Source: Vibrio cincinnatiensis (GTDB lineage Bacteria; Pseudomonadota; Gammaproteobacteria; Enterobacterales; Vibrionaceae). Taken from it: a stretch of 64,000 nucleotides of DNA. The stretch is from the NCBI RefSeq assembly GCF_022113815.1, contig NZ_SGOM01000012.1, forward strand, positions 1 to 64,000, in the 5' to 3' direction. Under the pieces are notes generated by a model. It was not told where the DNA came from. It was given only the letters and a program-made list of their open reading frames with translations, and searched no databases. Both the position numbers and the translations under genes were made by a program. This document shows positions 1-10,561 of this stretch, piece after piece; the first letter of the stretch is position 1; every line of letters starts with the position of its first letter.

Positions 1-35
1 GCGTGTTGGGAGTTCGAATCTCTCCACCCCTGCCA
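1..35 (+). tRNA. tRNA-Trp, 3' part only
   Basis: The window opens inside a tRNA. The T-arm with GTTCGAATC and the acceptor end CCCCTGCCA match the 3' half of gammaproteobacterial tRNA-Trp. The anticodon lies outside the window, so identity rests on the T-arm and acceptor sequence. Confidence 0.8.
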
Positions 36-46
36 TCTCACTGAAA

Positions 47-72
47 CCTTAACAGAAATGTTAAGGTTTTTT
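47..72 (+). terminator. Intrinsic terminator after tRNA-Trp
   Basis: An 8-bp perfect stem (CCTTAACA / TGTTAAGG) with a GAAA loop is followed by six T residues. It would end the upstream tRNA (probably rRNA-operon distal) transcript. Confidence 0.85.
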
Positions 73-142
73 CGTTTCTATTCCTTCAGAAACATATCTA
101 AATTAAAAATTTTTTACCATTGCTATTAATCGGGTTATTACT

Positions 143-1036
143 TTAATTTGCGACGTTGATCTGAGTTGTTATAACTCGCCAGAGAGCACTGACTAGTGGA
201 TTATCAAGTTGTGAACGTTTGCAGCATACGCCTAATTTAAAGGGCCTGATTGCAGGAACATTAATTCGCTGCACTTGATCTCTAAGTGGACTGTTATTGA
301 TCACAACATCTGGAGCGATCCCAATTCCACAACCAAGGGCGACCAAGCTAACAATCGCTTCATGACCTGCAATCTGAGCATAAATATTGGGTTTAATTTT
401 CATCTGTTTAAACCACGCATTAGCTCGATCTCGAGCGGTACCAGCTTCAGGAACAATAAACGGTATTTGATTCCAGTCAGGAGACTCTTTTTGAATTTCA
501 GCTAAAAAAAGATGGATACCTGTAGGGGCTATAACCGAAAGAGGAATTTCACTAATAGTTGCAAATTCAATTTTTGATGGGAAGCTAGACGGTATGGCTG
601 AAATGGCAATATCGGCTTGATCATTAAGGACCTGATCAATTGCTTGTGCTGGATCGCCAGTGAGCAATTTAAATTCTATATATGGATGTTGAAGTCGAAA
701 AGCGTTGAGAAGCTCAGGTAAATGGCTATAGCTGGCGGTGACCGAGCAAAATAAGCGAATCTTTCCTTTTAATTCATTATCTTGATACTTGAGTTGAGAT
801 TGAATTTGTTGCCAATCATTCACGATTCTTAGTGCAAAGGGAAGTAGTTGACTGCCTGATGGGGTCAGTTCGACGCTGCGGTTATCTCGAATAAATAACC
901 CATGACCAATCTCTTGCTCTAATTTTTGAATTTGCCTGCTGAGTGCAGATGGGCTGACATGCATGGTGTTTGCTGTCTTGCTGAAATTTTTACTCTCACA
1001 TAGGTGAACAAAGAGCTGTAACGTTTTTATATTCAT
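143..1036 (-). CDS. ilvY: IlvY, LysR-type activator of ilvC
   Basis: LysR-family regulator of 297 residues, the same length as E. coli IlvY. The N-terminal winged helix-turn-helix covers about residues 1-60 (NIKTLQLFVHLCESKNFSKTA, then SPSALSRQIQKLE), followed by a periplasmic-binding-protein-like effector domain. In the family, IlvY senses acetolactate and acetohydroxybutyrate and activates ilvC, which is divergently transcribed next door here as in enterobacteria. The ATG at 1036 is preferred over an in-frame TTG one codon upstream. Identification rests on the domain pattern plus the ilvC neighbourhood and is firm. Confidence 0.93.
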   Translation of the reverse strand: MNIKTLQLFVHLCESKNFSKTANTMHVSPSALSRQIQKLEQEIGHGLFIRDNRSVELTPSGSQLLPFALRIVNDWQQIQSQLKYQDNELKGKIRLFCSVTASYSHLPELLNAFRLQHPYIEFKLLTGDPAQAIDQVLNDQADIAISAIPSSFPSKIEFATISEIPLSVIAPTGIHLFLAEIQKESPDWNQIPFIVPEAGTARDRANAWFKQMKIKPNIYAQIAGHEAIVSLVALGCGIGIAPDVVINNSPLRDQVQRINVPAIRPFKLGVCCKRSQLDNPLVSALWRVITTQINVAN

Positions 1037-1058
1037 CAATCATCCATTCTTGCATTTA

Positions 1059-1078
1059 TTGCAATAACTAATTGTGAA
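1059..1078. promoter_or_regulatory. Candidate IlvY operator in the ilvY-ilvC intergenic region
   Basis: The 134-bp divergent region contains an imperfect dyad TTGCAAT-N5-ATTGTGAA of the T-N11-A type recognised by LysR proteins. Autorepression of ilvY and activation of ilvC from this region are known for enterobacteria; the exact site here is inferred from the dyad only. Confidence 0.45.
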
Positions 1079-1170
1079 TATATCACTTTAAGCAATTAAA
1101 TGTCTGCATTACTATGGAGTTATTCGGTGCAAAGCCACCGGCTAAATGGAAAATTATCAAGGAGCACCCA

Positions 1171-2655
1171 ATGGCTAATTATTTCAATACATTAAATTTA
1201 CGTGAACAACTTGATCAGCTTGGTCGTTGTCGTTTTATGGCTCGAGATGAGTTTGCAACAGAAGCTGAGTTTCTAAAAGGTAAGAAAGTAGTCATTGTTG
1301 GATGTGGGGCTCAGGGTTTAAACCAAGGTTTGAACATGCGCGATTCAGGTTTGGATGTTTCCTATGCATTACGTCAGGCTGCTATTGATGAACAGCGCCA
1401 ATCTTATAAAAATGCGAAGGATAATGGATTTGCTGTAGGTAGCTATGAAGATCTTATTCCACAAGCTGATCTTGTGATCAACCTAACTCCAGATAAGCAG
1501 CATTCCAATGTTGTTGAAACTGTAATGCCTTTGATGAAAGATGGCGCAGCATTGGGTTACTCGCATGGCTTTAATATCGTAGAAGAAGGGATGCAGATCC
1601 GTAAAGATTTGACAGTTGTGATGGTTGCGCCTAAGTGTCCAGGTACAGAAGTTCGTGAAGAATATAAACGAGGCTTTGGTGTACCTACCTTAATTGCTGT
1701 GCACCCAGAGAATGATCCAAAAGGTGAAGGTTGGGATATTGCAAAAGCGTGGGCTGCGGCGACAGGCGGTCATCGTGCTGGATGTTTGGAATCTTCTTTT
1801 GTTGCTGAAGTAAAGTCTGACCTGATGGGTGAACAGACTATTCTATGTGGTATGTTGCAAGCGGGTTCCATCGTATGCTACGAGAAGATGGTTGCTGAAG
1901 GTATTGAACCCGGTTACGCCGGTAAATTGCTGCAATTTGGTTGGGAAACAGTGACGGAAGCCCTGAAGTTTGGTGGTATCACTCATATGATGGATCGTCT
2001 TTCTAACCCTGCGAAAATTAAAGCATTTGAGTTATCTGAAGAGCTCAAAGAGTTACTACGTCCGCTGTACAACAAACATATGGATGACATCATTTCTGGC
2101 CATTTCTCTAGCACCATGATGGCAGACTGGGCGAATGATGATGCTGAGTTATTAGGCTGGCGTGCGGAAACAGCAGAAACTGCTTTTGAAAACTACCCTG
2201 AAACTGATGTAAAGATTGCTGAACAAGAGTACTTTGATAACGGCATTTTGATGATTGCCATGGTCCGTGCTGGGGTTGAGCTAGCATTTGAAGCGATGAC
2301 CGCATCAGGAATTATTGATGAGTCTGCTTACTACGAATCTCTGCATGAACTACCACTGATCGCTAATACCGTTGCACGTAAGCGTCTGTATGAAATGAAC
2401 GTAGTGATTTCGGATACGGCAGAATATGGTAACTACTTGTTTGCTAACGTTGCGACGCCACTATTGCGTGAAAAGTTCATGCCAAAAGTGAGCACGGATG
2501 TCATTGGTAAAGGTTTAGATGCCACTTCAAATCAAGTGGATAACGCGACTCTGATTGAAGTCAACAGCATTATTCGTAATCATCCAGTGGAATATATTGG
2601 TGAAGAACTGCGAGGTTACATGAAAGATATGAAGCGTATTGCGGTTGGTGATTAA
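1171..2655 (+). CDS. ilvC: Ketol-acid reductoisomerase (class II)
   Basis: Converts acetolactate or acetohydroxybutyrate to the dihydroxy acids of valine and isoleucine synthesis, using NADPH and Mg2+. The protein is 494 residues, the long class II form found in enterobacteria and vibrios. The Rossmann motif [10 protein letters not shown] lies near residue 45 and the sequence starts [14 protein letters not shown], nearly as in E. coli. The start at 1171 follows an AAGGAG ribosome binding site and matches the family N-terminus; an upstream in-frame ATG at 1114 has no such support. Transcribed away from its activator ilvY and followed by a strong terminator. Confidence 0.97.
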   Translation: MANYFNTLNLREQLDQLGRCRFMARDEFATEAEFLKGKKVVIVGCGAQGLNQGLNMRDSGLDVSYALRQAAIDEQRQSYKNAKDNGFAVGSYEDLIPQADLVINLTPDKQHSNVVETVMPLMKDGAALGYSHGFNIVEEGMQIRKDLTVVMVAPKCPGTEVREEYKRGFGVPTLIAVHPENDPKGEGWDIAKAWAAATGGHRAGCLESSFVAEVKSDLMGEQTILCGMLQAGSIVCYEKMVAEGIEPGYAGKLLQFGWETVTEALKFGGITHMMDRLSNPAKIKAFELSEELKELLRPLYNKHMDDIISGHFSSTMMADWANDDAELLGWRAETAETAFENYPETDVKIAEQEYFDNGILMIAMVRAGVELAFEAMTASGIIDESAYYESLHELPLIANTVARKRLYEMNVVISDTAEYGNYLFANVATPLLREKFMPKVSTDVIGKGLDATSNQVDNATLIEVNSIIRNHPVEYIGEELRGYMKDMKRIAVGD

Positions 2656-2703
2656 TTAAATAATCTAAATATAAAAATGTAAACACAACACTATAAAAAA
2701 CCG

Positions 2704-2735
2704 AAAGGGCTTAGTCAAAGACTAGGCCCTTTTTA
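2704..2735 (+). terminator. Intrinsic terminator of ilvC
   Basis: AAAGGGCTTAGTC and GACTAGGCCCTTTTT form a long stem with a three-base loop and a T tract, about 50 nt after the ilvC stop codon. Confidence 0.85.
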
Positions 2736-2780
2736 TATTTAGTGTCGAGAAAGTAGAGTGCTATTGCACGTAACGAGCTT

Positions 2781-3032
2781 CTACTTGTCTGCTAATTTAG
2801 CTTCTAATTCAGAGAGCTTTTGTTCCATTTCTGTTAGCTTTTGGCGAGTTCGCAACAATACCTGAGTTTGTACATCGAACTCTTCACGGCTGACCACATC
2901 GAGTTTATTGAGTTGGCCCTGAATGACCTGACGAACTTTTTGTTCAACATCTGCACCGAGCTCTTTAACAGGCTGCGGCATCGATTCGTGAATCTGTTTT
3001 GCAATTTGCTCAAGTTTTTTTGGATCAAACAT
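2781..3032 (-). CDS. ubiK: UbiK, ubiquinone biosynthesis accessory factor (BMFP/YqiC family)
   Basis: Small protein of 83 residues starting [19 protein letters not shown], typical of YqiC/UbiK. The C-terminal half is a predicted coiled coil ([16 protein letters not shown]). Family members form trimers with UbiJ, promote membrane contact of late ubiquinone enzymes, and can fuse membranes in vitro. It is a single gene here between the ilvC and vexB ends, the place a YqiC homologue has in V. cholerae. No unusual features. Confidence 0.88.
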   Translation of the reverse strand: MFDPKKLEQIAKQIHESMPQPVKELGADVEQKVRQVIQGQLNKLDVVSREEFDVQTQVLLRTRQKLTEMEQKLSELEAKLADK

Positions 3033-3105
3033 TCGTTATTCACTCCTATATTTATTCCGCTCATTCTATGTAATTCATCATTGAAAGTCGTTAATAAGTG
3101 GCATA

Positions 3106-3131
3106 AAAAAGGCCACCAGTGTGGCCTTTTG
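3106..3131 (-). terminator. Terminator after the vexAB operon
   Basis: AAAAGGCCAC / GTGGCCTTTT is a 10-bp perfect stem with a four-base loop. The A tract on the plus strand gives a T tract after the stem on the minus strand, just beyond the vexB stop codon. Confidence 0.75.
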
Positions 3132-3154
3132 TGATGATGAATATTCTTCACCGC

Positions 3155-6100
3155 TTATTTGTTTTCAGCGAATTGGCGTTGCGCAGCCTTAGCTTCATCA
3201 ACTCGAGCCAGCTTTTCTAAATCTTTATCTTCAACAAAGATAGGTAGTGGTTTGTGTTTTTCAGCAAGATAACTGTAAATCACAGGTAAAACAAACAGGG
3301 TGAATAGCGTACCAATGGATAAACCTGCCACAATAACGATACCAATACTAAAGCGCTGAGCGGCCCCAGCCCCAGTGGCATACATCAGTGGAACTAAGCC
3401 GGCAATCATGGCCGCCGTTGTCATGAGAATTGGACGTAAACGAACTTTTGCTGCAGCTGTTACCGCATCAATTCGGCTTAGTTTATTGTGAAGTTGCTCC
3501 TCTTTGGCGACCTCACAAATTAAGATTCCGTGTTTGGTGATAAGCCCTACTAAAGTAATCAGCCCAACTTGTGAGTAAATATTCATGGTTGAGACTCCCC
3601 AAGCAAGGGCAATCAATGCACCACAGATGGCGAGAGGAACAGAGACCATGATCACTAATGGATCTTTTAGTGATTCAAATTGAATCGCAAGAACCAAGAA
3701 AATAATTGCTAGAGCTAAGCCGAAAGTGACATACAGAGCGCTTCCTTCCGTTACATATTGGCGAGCTTCACCCATATAGTCATGGTTATAGCCTTTAGGT
3801 AGCTTAGTTGACGCAATATTCTCAAACCAGTCAATAGCATCGCCCATCGCGGTTGTTGGCGAAGGAACCGCCCCAACGGTTGCTGAGTTGAGCTGGTTAA
3901 AGTGAGGTAATGCTCTTGGTTCAGCCACCACATCAATGGTAATTAAACTACCGAGAGGAATCATTTTTCCATCCACGGCTCGAACGAAGTAGTTTTTCAT
4001 TGATTCAGGGTTTAGTCGCCATTTCCGTTCAACTTGCGGAATAACCTCATAAGAGCGGCCATTAAGATCGATACGGTTGACATAACCATCTGCCATCATA
4101 GTACCTAGAGTGATACCAATATCTTGCATGGTTACACCATAGGAACCTGCTTTGTCTTTATCGATGTTAATTTTCATCGTTGCAGAGTCATAATTCAGAT
4201 CCAAGTTTGAATAAACAAACAGTGGACTGGATTGCACTTCGGCAAGCACATCACTTGCAATAGTGAATAAGCTTTCAAAAGCATTTGGCGTGGTCATGAC
4301 AAACTGGATCGGTAACCCTGAACCTGCTCCTGGTAGCTCTGGCATTTGGAATGTAGTTACAGCCATACCTGGAATGTCTTTAACCAAGTTACCAACACGA
4401 GTGGCAAGTTCAGCTTGGCTCGTTTGTCGTTCACTCCAAGGCACCATGGAGGCAATTCCAAAGGCTTGGTTTGATTCAGGTACCCCAGTAAAGACCTGTG
4501 CAAATTGGACCTCAGGCTGAGCCGATAAGATTTTATTCACGTCATTCATGGTATTAGAAAGGTAATCCAAGTTCGCATTGGATTGCCCGGTTCCGAGTAA
4601 CATGATCACCCCTTTATCCTCTGATGGGGCAAGTTCGCTGGGAATAAACTTAAACAACACGGGAAGGCTGGCAAAAACAATGAAAGCAAAGGCAATGACA
4701 ACAGGTCGATGAGCCATGACCGATTGCAACATATGCTCATAACGGAGCGTCATTTTATCAAGGATATGATGGACTTTTTGCTCAAATTTATTTGGCTTCT
4801 CGTTAGCTTTTAACATTTTCGAACACATCATCGGGGAAAGTGTTAAAGCTATAATGCCGGAAACAAAGACAGAGCCTGCCAGAGTCAGTGCAAACTCTTT
4901 AAATAGTGCCCCAGTAATTCCTCCCATCAATGCGATGGGGGCATATACTGCACCTAAGGTGAGCGTCATTGAAATAACCGGAACAGCGATTTCTCGTGTA
5001 CCAATGATAGCGGCTCTGAAGGGAGACTCCCCCTCTTTAATGTGTCGGTCAACGTTTTCTAAGACGACAATCGCATCATCAACCACCAAACCAATCGCCA
5101 GTACCATTGCCAGCAAAGTCATCAGATTCCAAGAGAACCCCATGGCTTGCATGACCATCGCAACCCCAATAAGAGACAAAGGAATCGTTACAATTGGAAT
5201 GATGACTGCACGAAGTGAACCAAGGAAAAGGGTTATCACGATCAATACAATCAATGCGGCTTCAGCAATTGTTTTAATAACTTCATGAATGGACTCATTG
5301 ATCGCTACTGTCGAATCGTACATCACATTCATTTTGATATTGCTTGGCATATTGCGTTTAAGCTCTGGCAATACATTCCAAACATCTTGGGCAATGTTTA
5401 TCGGGTTTGCGCTCGGGGCTGCGTTGACGGCCGCAACGACCGCTTCCTGACCATTTGCACTGGCGCGGTAGGTATCATGACTTTTGGCTAGCGTTACTTT
5501 GGCGATGTCACCTAAGCGAGTAACACTACCATCTTCAGTTTTTACCACTAGGCTTTGTAGATCTTCCACATTGGAGACTTGTGTGTCAGCACTTCCATTA
5601 AACAGCACAAATTCACCGACAGCTTGGCCTGTGGCTGATTGGTAGTTATTGGCGCTTAAGACACTCATGACATCTGTGGCCGTTAAATTAAAGGCGGCCA
5701 TTTTTGCCGGATCTAACCAGACACGTAGGGCGTATTTCATCCCACCATAAAGGTCAATGCTGGAAATACCATTAATGGCATACAGTTGGGGGTTGATAAC
5801 CCGTTGTAGATAGTCCGTAATTTGGCTGGAGTTTAACTCATCACTGGTAAAACCAATGTACATGACGGCTGTTGTTGAACCCGTTGACATTGTCACAGTT
5901 GGGTCTTCTGCTTCCTTAGGAAGCTGAGAACGAACAGAGTTAGTTTTCGCCAGAATGTCGGATAATGCTGCATTAGGGTCAGTGTTTAGTTTCATACTGA
6001 CCGTGATTTTTGAGCTACCTAACACAGACTGTGACGTCATATAGTCAATGTTGTCAGCTTGTGCAACTGCTTGTTCCAGAGGCTGAGTGATAAAGCCTTG

Positions 6101-6277
6101 GATCAAGTCAGCACTAGCACCATAGTAACTAGTTGATACCGTTACTATCGTATTTGTCATTTCAGGGTATTCACTGACCTGCATTTTGAATACGGCTTGC
6201 AAACCAAGTAACGCAATCAAAAAGCTGATCGATACCGCTAGAACTGGACGTTTAATAAAAACATCAGTAAAGCGCAT
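3155..6277 (-). CDS. vexB: RND efflux pump inner-membrane transporter, VexB-like
   Basis: HAE1-type resistance-nodulation-division transporter of 1040 residues. It exchanges protons for drugs or bile salts across the inner membrane and works with a membrane-fusion protein and a TolC-type outer-membrane channel. The N-terminus FTDVFIKRPVLAVSISFLIALLG is TM1. The proton-relay aspartates lie in GLVVDDAIVVLENV near residue 400. Two large periplasmic loops and the symmetrical C-terminal half (ITKHGILICEVAKEEQ) are present. It lies 11 bp downstream of its fusion-protein gene. In V. cholerae the RND genes just after ilvC and yqiC are vexAB, so the symbol is a synteny-based call; bile-salt export is known for that pump and inferred here. 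Confidence 0.85.
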   Translation of the reverse strand: MRFTDVFIKRPVLAVSISFLIALLGLQAVFKMQVSEYPEMTNTIVTVSTSYYGASADLIQGFITQPLEQAVAQADNIDYMTSQSVLGSSKITVSMKLNTDPNAALSDILAKTNSVRSQLPKEAEDPTVTMSTGSTTAVMYIGFTSDELNSSQITDYLQRVINPQLYAINGISSIDLYGGMKYALRVWLDPAKMAAFNLTATDVMSVLSANNYQSATGQAVGEFVLFNGSADTQVSNVEDLQSLVVKTEDGSVTRLGDIAKVTLAKSHDTYRASANGQEAVVAAVNAAPSANPINIAQDVWNVLPELKRNMPSNIKMNVMYDSTVAINESIHEVIKTIAEAALIVLIVITLFLGSLRAVIIPIVTIPLSLIGVAMVMQAMGFSWNLMTLLAMVLAIGLVVDDAIVVLENVDRHIKEGESPFRAAIIGTREIAVPVISMTLTLGAVYAPIALMGGITGALFKEFALTLAGSVFVSGIIALTLSPMMCSKMLKANEKPNKFEQKVHHILDKMTLRYEHMLQSVMAHRPVVIAFAFIVFASLPVLFKFIPSELAPSEDKGVIMLLGTGQSNANLDYLSNTMNDVNKILSAQPEVQFAQVFTGVPESNQAFGIASMVPWSERQTSQAELATRVGNLVKDIPGMAVTTFQMPELPGAGSGLPIQFVMTTPNAFESLFTIASDVLAEVQSSPLFVYSNLDLNYDSATMKINIDKDKAGSYGVTMQDIGITLGTMMADGYVNRIDLNGRSYEVIPQVERKWRLNPESMKNYFVRAVDGKMIPLGSLITIDVVAEPRALPHFNQLNSATVGAVPSPTTAMGDAIDWFENIASTKLPKGYNHDYMGEARQYVTEGSALYVTFGLALAIIFLVLAIQFESLKDPLVIMVSVPLAICGALIALAWGVSTMNIYSQVGLITLVGLITKHGILICEVAKEEQLHNKLSRIDAVTAAAKVRLRPILMTTAAMIAGLVPLMYATGAGAAQRFSIGIVIVAGLSIGTLFTLFVLPVIYSYLAEKHKPLPIFVEDKDLEKLARVDEAKAAQRQFAENK

Positions 6278-6288
6278 AATTCCTCCGG

Positions 6289-7395
6289 TTACAGCATCGG
6301 TGTTTCGGCAGAGAGTGTGGTGGCATCACTTTCAACGATACGAACTTTCACACCATTACTTAAACGTACTTGACCGGATGTGACCACGACATCGCCTGCG
6401 TTAATACCTTCAAGGATGTGCGCAATATCTTTGGTGCGTTCACCCACTTTCACAACTCGTTGCTCAACGCGTTTCACGCCATCTTGCTCGGTAACCACAA
6501 AGGCGTTATTACCGTAAAGCGTAAAGGTGATCGCGGTTTGAGGAAGGGTGACTTGGTCGGTGAGTTTAGGCAGAATAATATTCGCACGCGCAAACATACC
6601 GCTGCGCAATTTGCCTTCACTGTTCGGAATATCTGCTTGAACTTGGATCAAACCACTTTGCACACTGACGGCAGGTTCTATTGCTGTAATGGAGCCTTTG
6701 AAAGAGCGGCTTGGGTAGGCATCAACAAAAATATCGACTTCTTGCCCCATTGAAATACGAGAAATATCAGTTTGCGGTACAGTAAAACGTAAACGCATAA
6801 CAGTGGTATCTTCTAGGCGCACAATATCCGTGCCGGGCTGTAAATATTGGCCAAGGTATACGTTACGAATACCGACCACGCCTGCAAACGGCGCTTTGAT
6901 TTCCCGGCGATCAATGGTGGCTTTTAAGCTTTCAATATCCGCAGAAAGTGAATAGTAGTTTGCTTCAGCTTCATCAAATGCTTCTTTAGAAATCGATCCT
7001 TTGCTAAATAGCCCTTTATAGCGCTCATATTTTGCTTTTGCTGCAGGCAGCCGAGCTTGTGAACTTTTTAAGTTGGCCTTTTCAACTTCAGAATCTAGCA
7101 AGACTAAAGGTTGGTTTTCTTCAACTTGGGTGCCAGATTCAAACTGAATGCGGTCAATTACGCCACTGGTTTCGGTTGTGAGTGTTACACCTTGATTTGG
7201 CTCGATAAAGCCAATGGCTTCAATCGCTGGAACCCAATCAACGGGGTCGACTGTAGTGACGGTAACTGGAAACTCAGCTTCTGGGCGATTAGCCAAATAT
7301 TCAGCAATCTTCTGTTGTTTAAATACATTGAAACCTATCACGCTACCAAATAGCAGCACCACGATAAGTAACATAAAAAATGTCCACTTTTTCAT
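6289..7395 (-). CDS. vexA: RND periplasmic adaptor (membrane fusion protein), VexA-like
   Basis: Adaptor of 368 residues with an N-terminal membrane anchor (MKKWTFFMLLIVVLLFGSVIGF) and no lipobox. The barrel-sandwich segment (SGVIDRIQFESGTQVEENQPLVLLD and KAPFAGVVGIRNVYLG) flanks an alpha-helical hairpin at about residues 95-160. A beta-barrel domain follows. It links the transporter to the outer-membrane channel. First gene of the operon with vexB. Its 5' leader is unusually long and holds an intrinsic terminator (see 7562-7700), so expression may be attenuated. Confidence 0.85.
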   Translation of the reverse strand: MKKWTFFMLLIVVLLFGSVIGFNVFKQQKIAEYLANRPEAEFPVTVTTVDPVDWVPAIEAIGFIEPNQGVTLTTETSGVIDRIQFESGTQVEENQPLVLLDSEVEKANLKSSQARLPAAKAKYERYKGLFSKGSISKEAFDEAEANYYSLSADIESLKATIDRREIKAPFAGVVGIRNVYLGQYLQPGTDIVRLEDTTVMRLRFTVPQTDISRISMGQEVDIFVDAYPSRSFKGSITAIEPAVSVQSGLIQVQADIPNSEGKLRSGMFARANIILPKLTDQVTLPQTAITFTLYGNNAFVVTEQDGVKRVEQRVVKVGERTKDIAHILEGINAGDVVVTSGQVRLSNGVKVRIVESDATTLSAETPML

Positions 7396-7561
7396 TCTGG
7401 TGAGAACTCCAAATTAATATTGAATGATTGTGTCCCAACGAGCATCGATTACTACTTTCAGGCTTTCGTCATCCAGTTGAAATGCCCGTACACAAAATAG
7501 TGTATAGGCGACGGTTATTCAAAGACTAGGCTGAGTTATCGCACAGACCCTGATATGCATT

Positions 7562-7700
7562 CAAAAAAGAGAGAATGTCGATAAGAGTCCACATTCTCTG
7601 CTTAAGCGACCTTAAATTGCAACCCGTTGTTATCGTTTAGTTTGCATATTATTTATGACGACTTCGTTATATCGCCTATCGGCGGGTCTTAATCATCATG
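7562..7700 (-). ncRNA. Candidate small RNA or attenuated leader upstream of vexA
   Basis: On the minus strand a TATAAT box (7706-7711) and a weak TTGCAT (7731-7736, 19-bp spacing) are followed about 130 nt later by a 9-bp perfect stem (AGAGAATGT / ACATTCTCT, arms 7570-7578 and 7591-7599) and a six-T tract. This reads as promoter plus intrinsic terminator. The vexA start lies 170 nt further on. The product could be a free sRNA of about 140 nt or a terminated vexAB leader. Only tiny reading frames (five to seven codons) occur in it. The rest of the 440-bp vexA-rep gap shows no gene. Confidence 0.5.
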
Positions 7701-7836
7701 TTTGCATTATAGCCTATAACCCCGATAGTTATGCAATACACTTGTATAGCAAAATAAAAATACTCGGTTCTTTTCTTGGTACTAACCCCTAACCAGCATT
7801 ATCATGACCAGCCCGAACCCTAGATCAGAAAACACG

Positions 7837-9855
7837 ATGAAGCTGAATTTAAGACAAGACGAAGCGGTCAAATATGTGTCAGGCCCTTGCCTCGTACTCG
7901 CTGGTGCAGGTTCGGGAAAAACTCGAGTGATTACCAATAAAATAGCCTACCTCGTTCAGCAGTGTGGTTATAAAGCTCGTAACATTGCAGCGGTTACCTT
8001 TACCAATAAAGCGGCCCGTGAAATGAAAGAGCGGGTAGGCCAAACGCTGGGGAAAGCTGAATCTCGAGGTTTAATGGTTTCAACCTTTCACACATTAGGG
8101 CTCAATATTATTCGGCGTGAATATAAGTATCTTGGTCTAAAAGCGGGCTTTTCATTATTTGACGATCAAGATCAGTTAGCATTACTTAAAGAGCTCACGG
8201 ACAAACAGTTAGAGGGTGACAAAGATTTATTACGTCAACTATTGAGTACCATCTCCAACTGGAAAAATGACATGATCTCTCCTGAGCAAGCAAAAATTCT
8301 GGCAAAAGGAGAGCAACAGCAACTCTTTGCATTCTGCTTTGAGCTCTACCAAAAGCAGATGCAATCCTATAATGCGCTGGATTTTGATGATCTCATTTTA
8401 TTACCAGTATTATTGTTACGTAGTCAGCAAGAAGTCCGCGAACGCTGGCAAAGCCGTATTCGTTATTTATTAGTCGATGAATACCAAGACACCAACTCCA
8501 GTCAATATGAGCTGGTGAAGCTGCTGGTGGGAGAACGTGGGCGATTAACCGTGGTGGGCGATGATGATCAGTCCATCTACTCTTGGCGAGGTGCGAAACC
8601 ACAGAACCTCGTTCAACTGGGGCGTGATTTTGTTAATTTAAGGCTGATTAAGTTAGAACAAAATTATCGTTCAACAAGTCGGATTCTGCGAGCGGCGAAT
8701 ATTTTGATCGCCAATAACCCCCATGTGTATGAAAAAACGTTATTTTCTGAAATACCTGAGGGTGAAAAACTCAAAGTGATTATGGCCAATAATGAAGATC
8801 ATGAAGCTGAACGAGTAACGGCGGAGCTCATTGCTCACAAATTTCTTAACCGTACCGAATATCGTGACTACGCTATCTTATATCGTGGCAACCACCAATC
8901 ACGATTAATTGAAAAGTCCCTGATGCAAAACCGTGTGCCGTATAAATTATCAGGTGGTACCTCATTTTTTGCTCGGGCAGAAATCAAAGATATCATGGCG
9001 TATCTACGTGTATTAGTGAACCCTGATGATGACAACGCATTCTTACGTATTGTGAATACTCCCAAGCGGGAGATAGGCCCCGCAACATTAGAAAAATTGG
9101 GTCGTTATGCCAATATGCGCGGGAAAAGCTTATTTTCGGCCAGTTTTGAGTTAGGGCTTGAGCAACATCTTTCCGGTCGAGGTTTAGACAATCTACGCCG
9201 TTTTACTCAGTGGTTGGTTGCCATTGCAGATAATGCTGAGCGAGGAAACACCGTTGAAGCGGTACGCTCATTAGTGCGCGATATTCACTATGAAGATTGG
9301 TTATATGAGACTTCTCCAAGTGCAAAAGCGGCGGAAATGCGGATGAAGAATGTTTCTGAGCTCTATTCATGGATTGTTGCTGATTTAGAAGGCGATAACC
9401 ACGATCAACAAGAGAAAACCTTAAAAGAAGTTGTACAACGTTTAACGCTACGCGACATGATGGAGCGTGGAGAACAAGATGATGACAGTGATGCGGTACA
9501 ACTGATGACGTTACATGCCTCAAAAGGCCTCGAATTTCCGTATGTCTATTTAATTGGCGCGGAAGAAGGCATTTTGCCACATCAAACCAGCATTGATGAA
9601 GATAACGTCGAAGAGGAGCGGCGGTTAATGTATGTTGGCATTACTCGTGCCCAAAAAGAGCTCACTTTCACCTTATGTAAAGAACGCCGTCAATTTGGCG
9701 AGTTACTCAAACCGACTCAAAGCCGTTTTTTAGATGAATTACCTTATGATGATGTGGAATGGGAAACCAAGAAAAAAGTCCTTTCGCAAGAAGAACGGAT
9801 GAGTAAAGGGCAAGCCCATATTGCTAATTTAAGGTCGATGTTTAATAAAAAATGA
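7837..9855 (+). CDS. rep: Rep, ATP-dependent 3'-5' DNA helicase
   Basis: Superfamily 1A helicase of 672 residues that helps replication forks past protein barriers. Motif I is AGAGSGKTR near residue 22, motif [12 protein letters not shown], motif [16 protein letters not shown], and the C-terminal 2A domain has [13 protein letters not shown]. The start [11 protein letters not shown] at 7837 aligns with E. coli Rep; an upstream ATG at 7804 would add eleven residues not seen in the family. The second UvrD-like helicase in the window (27978-30149) is the true UvrD, which keeps a longer C-terminal tail. Confidence 0.95.
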   Translation: MKLNLRQDEAVKYVSGPCLVLAGAGSGKTRVITNKIAYLVQQCGYKARNIAAVTFTNKAAREMKERVGQTLGKAESRGLMVSTFHTLGLNIIRREYKYLGLKAGFSLFDDQDQLALLKELTDKQLEGDKDLLRQLLSTISNWKNDMISPEQAKILAKGEQQQLFAFCFELYQKQMQSYNALDFDDLILLPVLLLRSQQEVRERWQSRIRYLLVDEYQDTNSSQYELVKLLVGERGRLTVVGDDDQSIYSWRGAKPQNLVQLGRDFVNLRLIKLEQNYRSTSRILRAANILIANNPHVYEKTLFSEIPEGEKLKVIMANNEDHEAERVTAELIAHKFLNRTEYRDYAILYRGNHQSRLIEKSLMQNRVPYKLSGGTSFFARAEIKDIMAYLRVLVNPDDDNAFLRIVNTPKREIGPATLEKLGRYANMRGKSLFSASFELGLEQHLSGRGLDNLRRFTQWLVAIADNAERGNTVEAVRSLVRDIHYEDWLYETSPSAKAAEMRMKNVSELYSWIVADLEGDNHDQQEKTLKEVVQRLTLRDMMERGEQDDDSDAVQLMTLHASKGLEFPYVYLIGAEEGILPHQTSIDEDNVEEERRLMYVGITRAQKELTFTLCKERRQFGELLKPTQSRFLDELPYDDVEWETKKKVLSQEERMSKGQAHIANLRSMFNKK

Positions 9856-9858
9856 CCG

Positions 9859-9896
9859 ACTCGGAGCTTGGTCAGCCAATGCCCCAAGCTCTGAGT
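9859..9896. terminator. Hairpin between convergent rep and cytochrome c5 genes
   Basis: A 13-bp stem with one G-U pair (ACTCGGAGCTTGG / CCAAGCTCTGAGT) lies between the two stop codons. It lacks a clear T tract, so it may act as an mRNA 3' end stabiliser or a weak bidirectional terminator. Confidence 0.45.
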
Positions 9897-9906
9897 GGAG
9901 GGTGGA

Positions 9907-10314
9907 TTACAGCCCTGCAATCATATGTTCAATGGCAGCAACAATTTCTTCATCGGAGCAATTCATACACGTACCACGTGCGGGCATCAAGTTAAAACCT
10001 TGTATAGCATGTTCTGTTAGCACGTCTTTCCCTTGTGCGATACGGGGTGCCCAATCTTCAGCATTACCAATTTTAGGTGCCCCTGTGACGCCAGTCGCAT
10101 GGCAAGCCGTACAAAAGGTTTTATACACCGTTTCGCCATCACGTGGGCCAGTTGGTTCTTCGTTGACAGGTTCACTACCAGCAAGATAAACGTTGCCAAC
10201 GGGTTTGATGCGTTCCGCAATGGCATCATAATCACTTGGGTTTGTCGCAAATGCTGCAACTGAAAAGGTGAACGTAGCGAACCATACGCTTAAGGCTGAT
10301 CGAGACATATCCAT
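9907..10314 (-). CDS. Periplasmic cytochrome c5
   Basis: Class I c-type cytochrome of 135 residues with a signal peptide (cleavage probably after AAFA, about residue 23). A single haem attachment motif CTACH lies at about residues 68-72, a likely axial methionine in GFNLMPARGTC, and the cytochrome c5-type pair of cysteines in the C-terminal CMNC. It would carry electrons in the periplasm between the bc1 complex or dehydrogenases and terminal oxidases. Single gene, convergent with rep. The ATG at 10308 is an alternative start two codons in. Confidence 0.85.
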   Translation of the reverse strand: MDMSRSALSVWFATFTFSVAAFATNPSDYDAIAERIKPVGNVYLAGSEPVNEEPTGPRDGETVYKTFCTACHATGVTGAPKIGNAEDWAPRIAQGKDVLTEHAIQGFNLMPARGTCMNCSDEEIVAAIEHMIAGL

Positions 10315-10561
10315 TAACTCACTTTACATTCCGAGGATAAGCGTGGCTTACCCAAATTTTATACTAAGTCTAGAGCGGGATTGATTTAAAGTGATATTTT
10401 CTGTTAAATCAATGTAAAAACATGGTGAGTATATCCTGTTCGGATGTTGCAATAAACAACAAGTTGCGATCTTCAAGGCATGAATCACATCCCATTAATC
10501 AGCTTTATAGCAGACGGTTGATGAAAAAGCCGTCAAACGAGAAAAAAAGTTGAAAAAGTAC

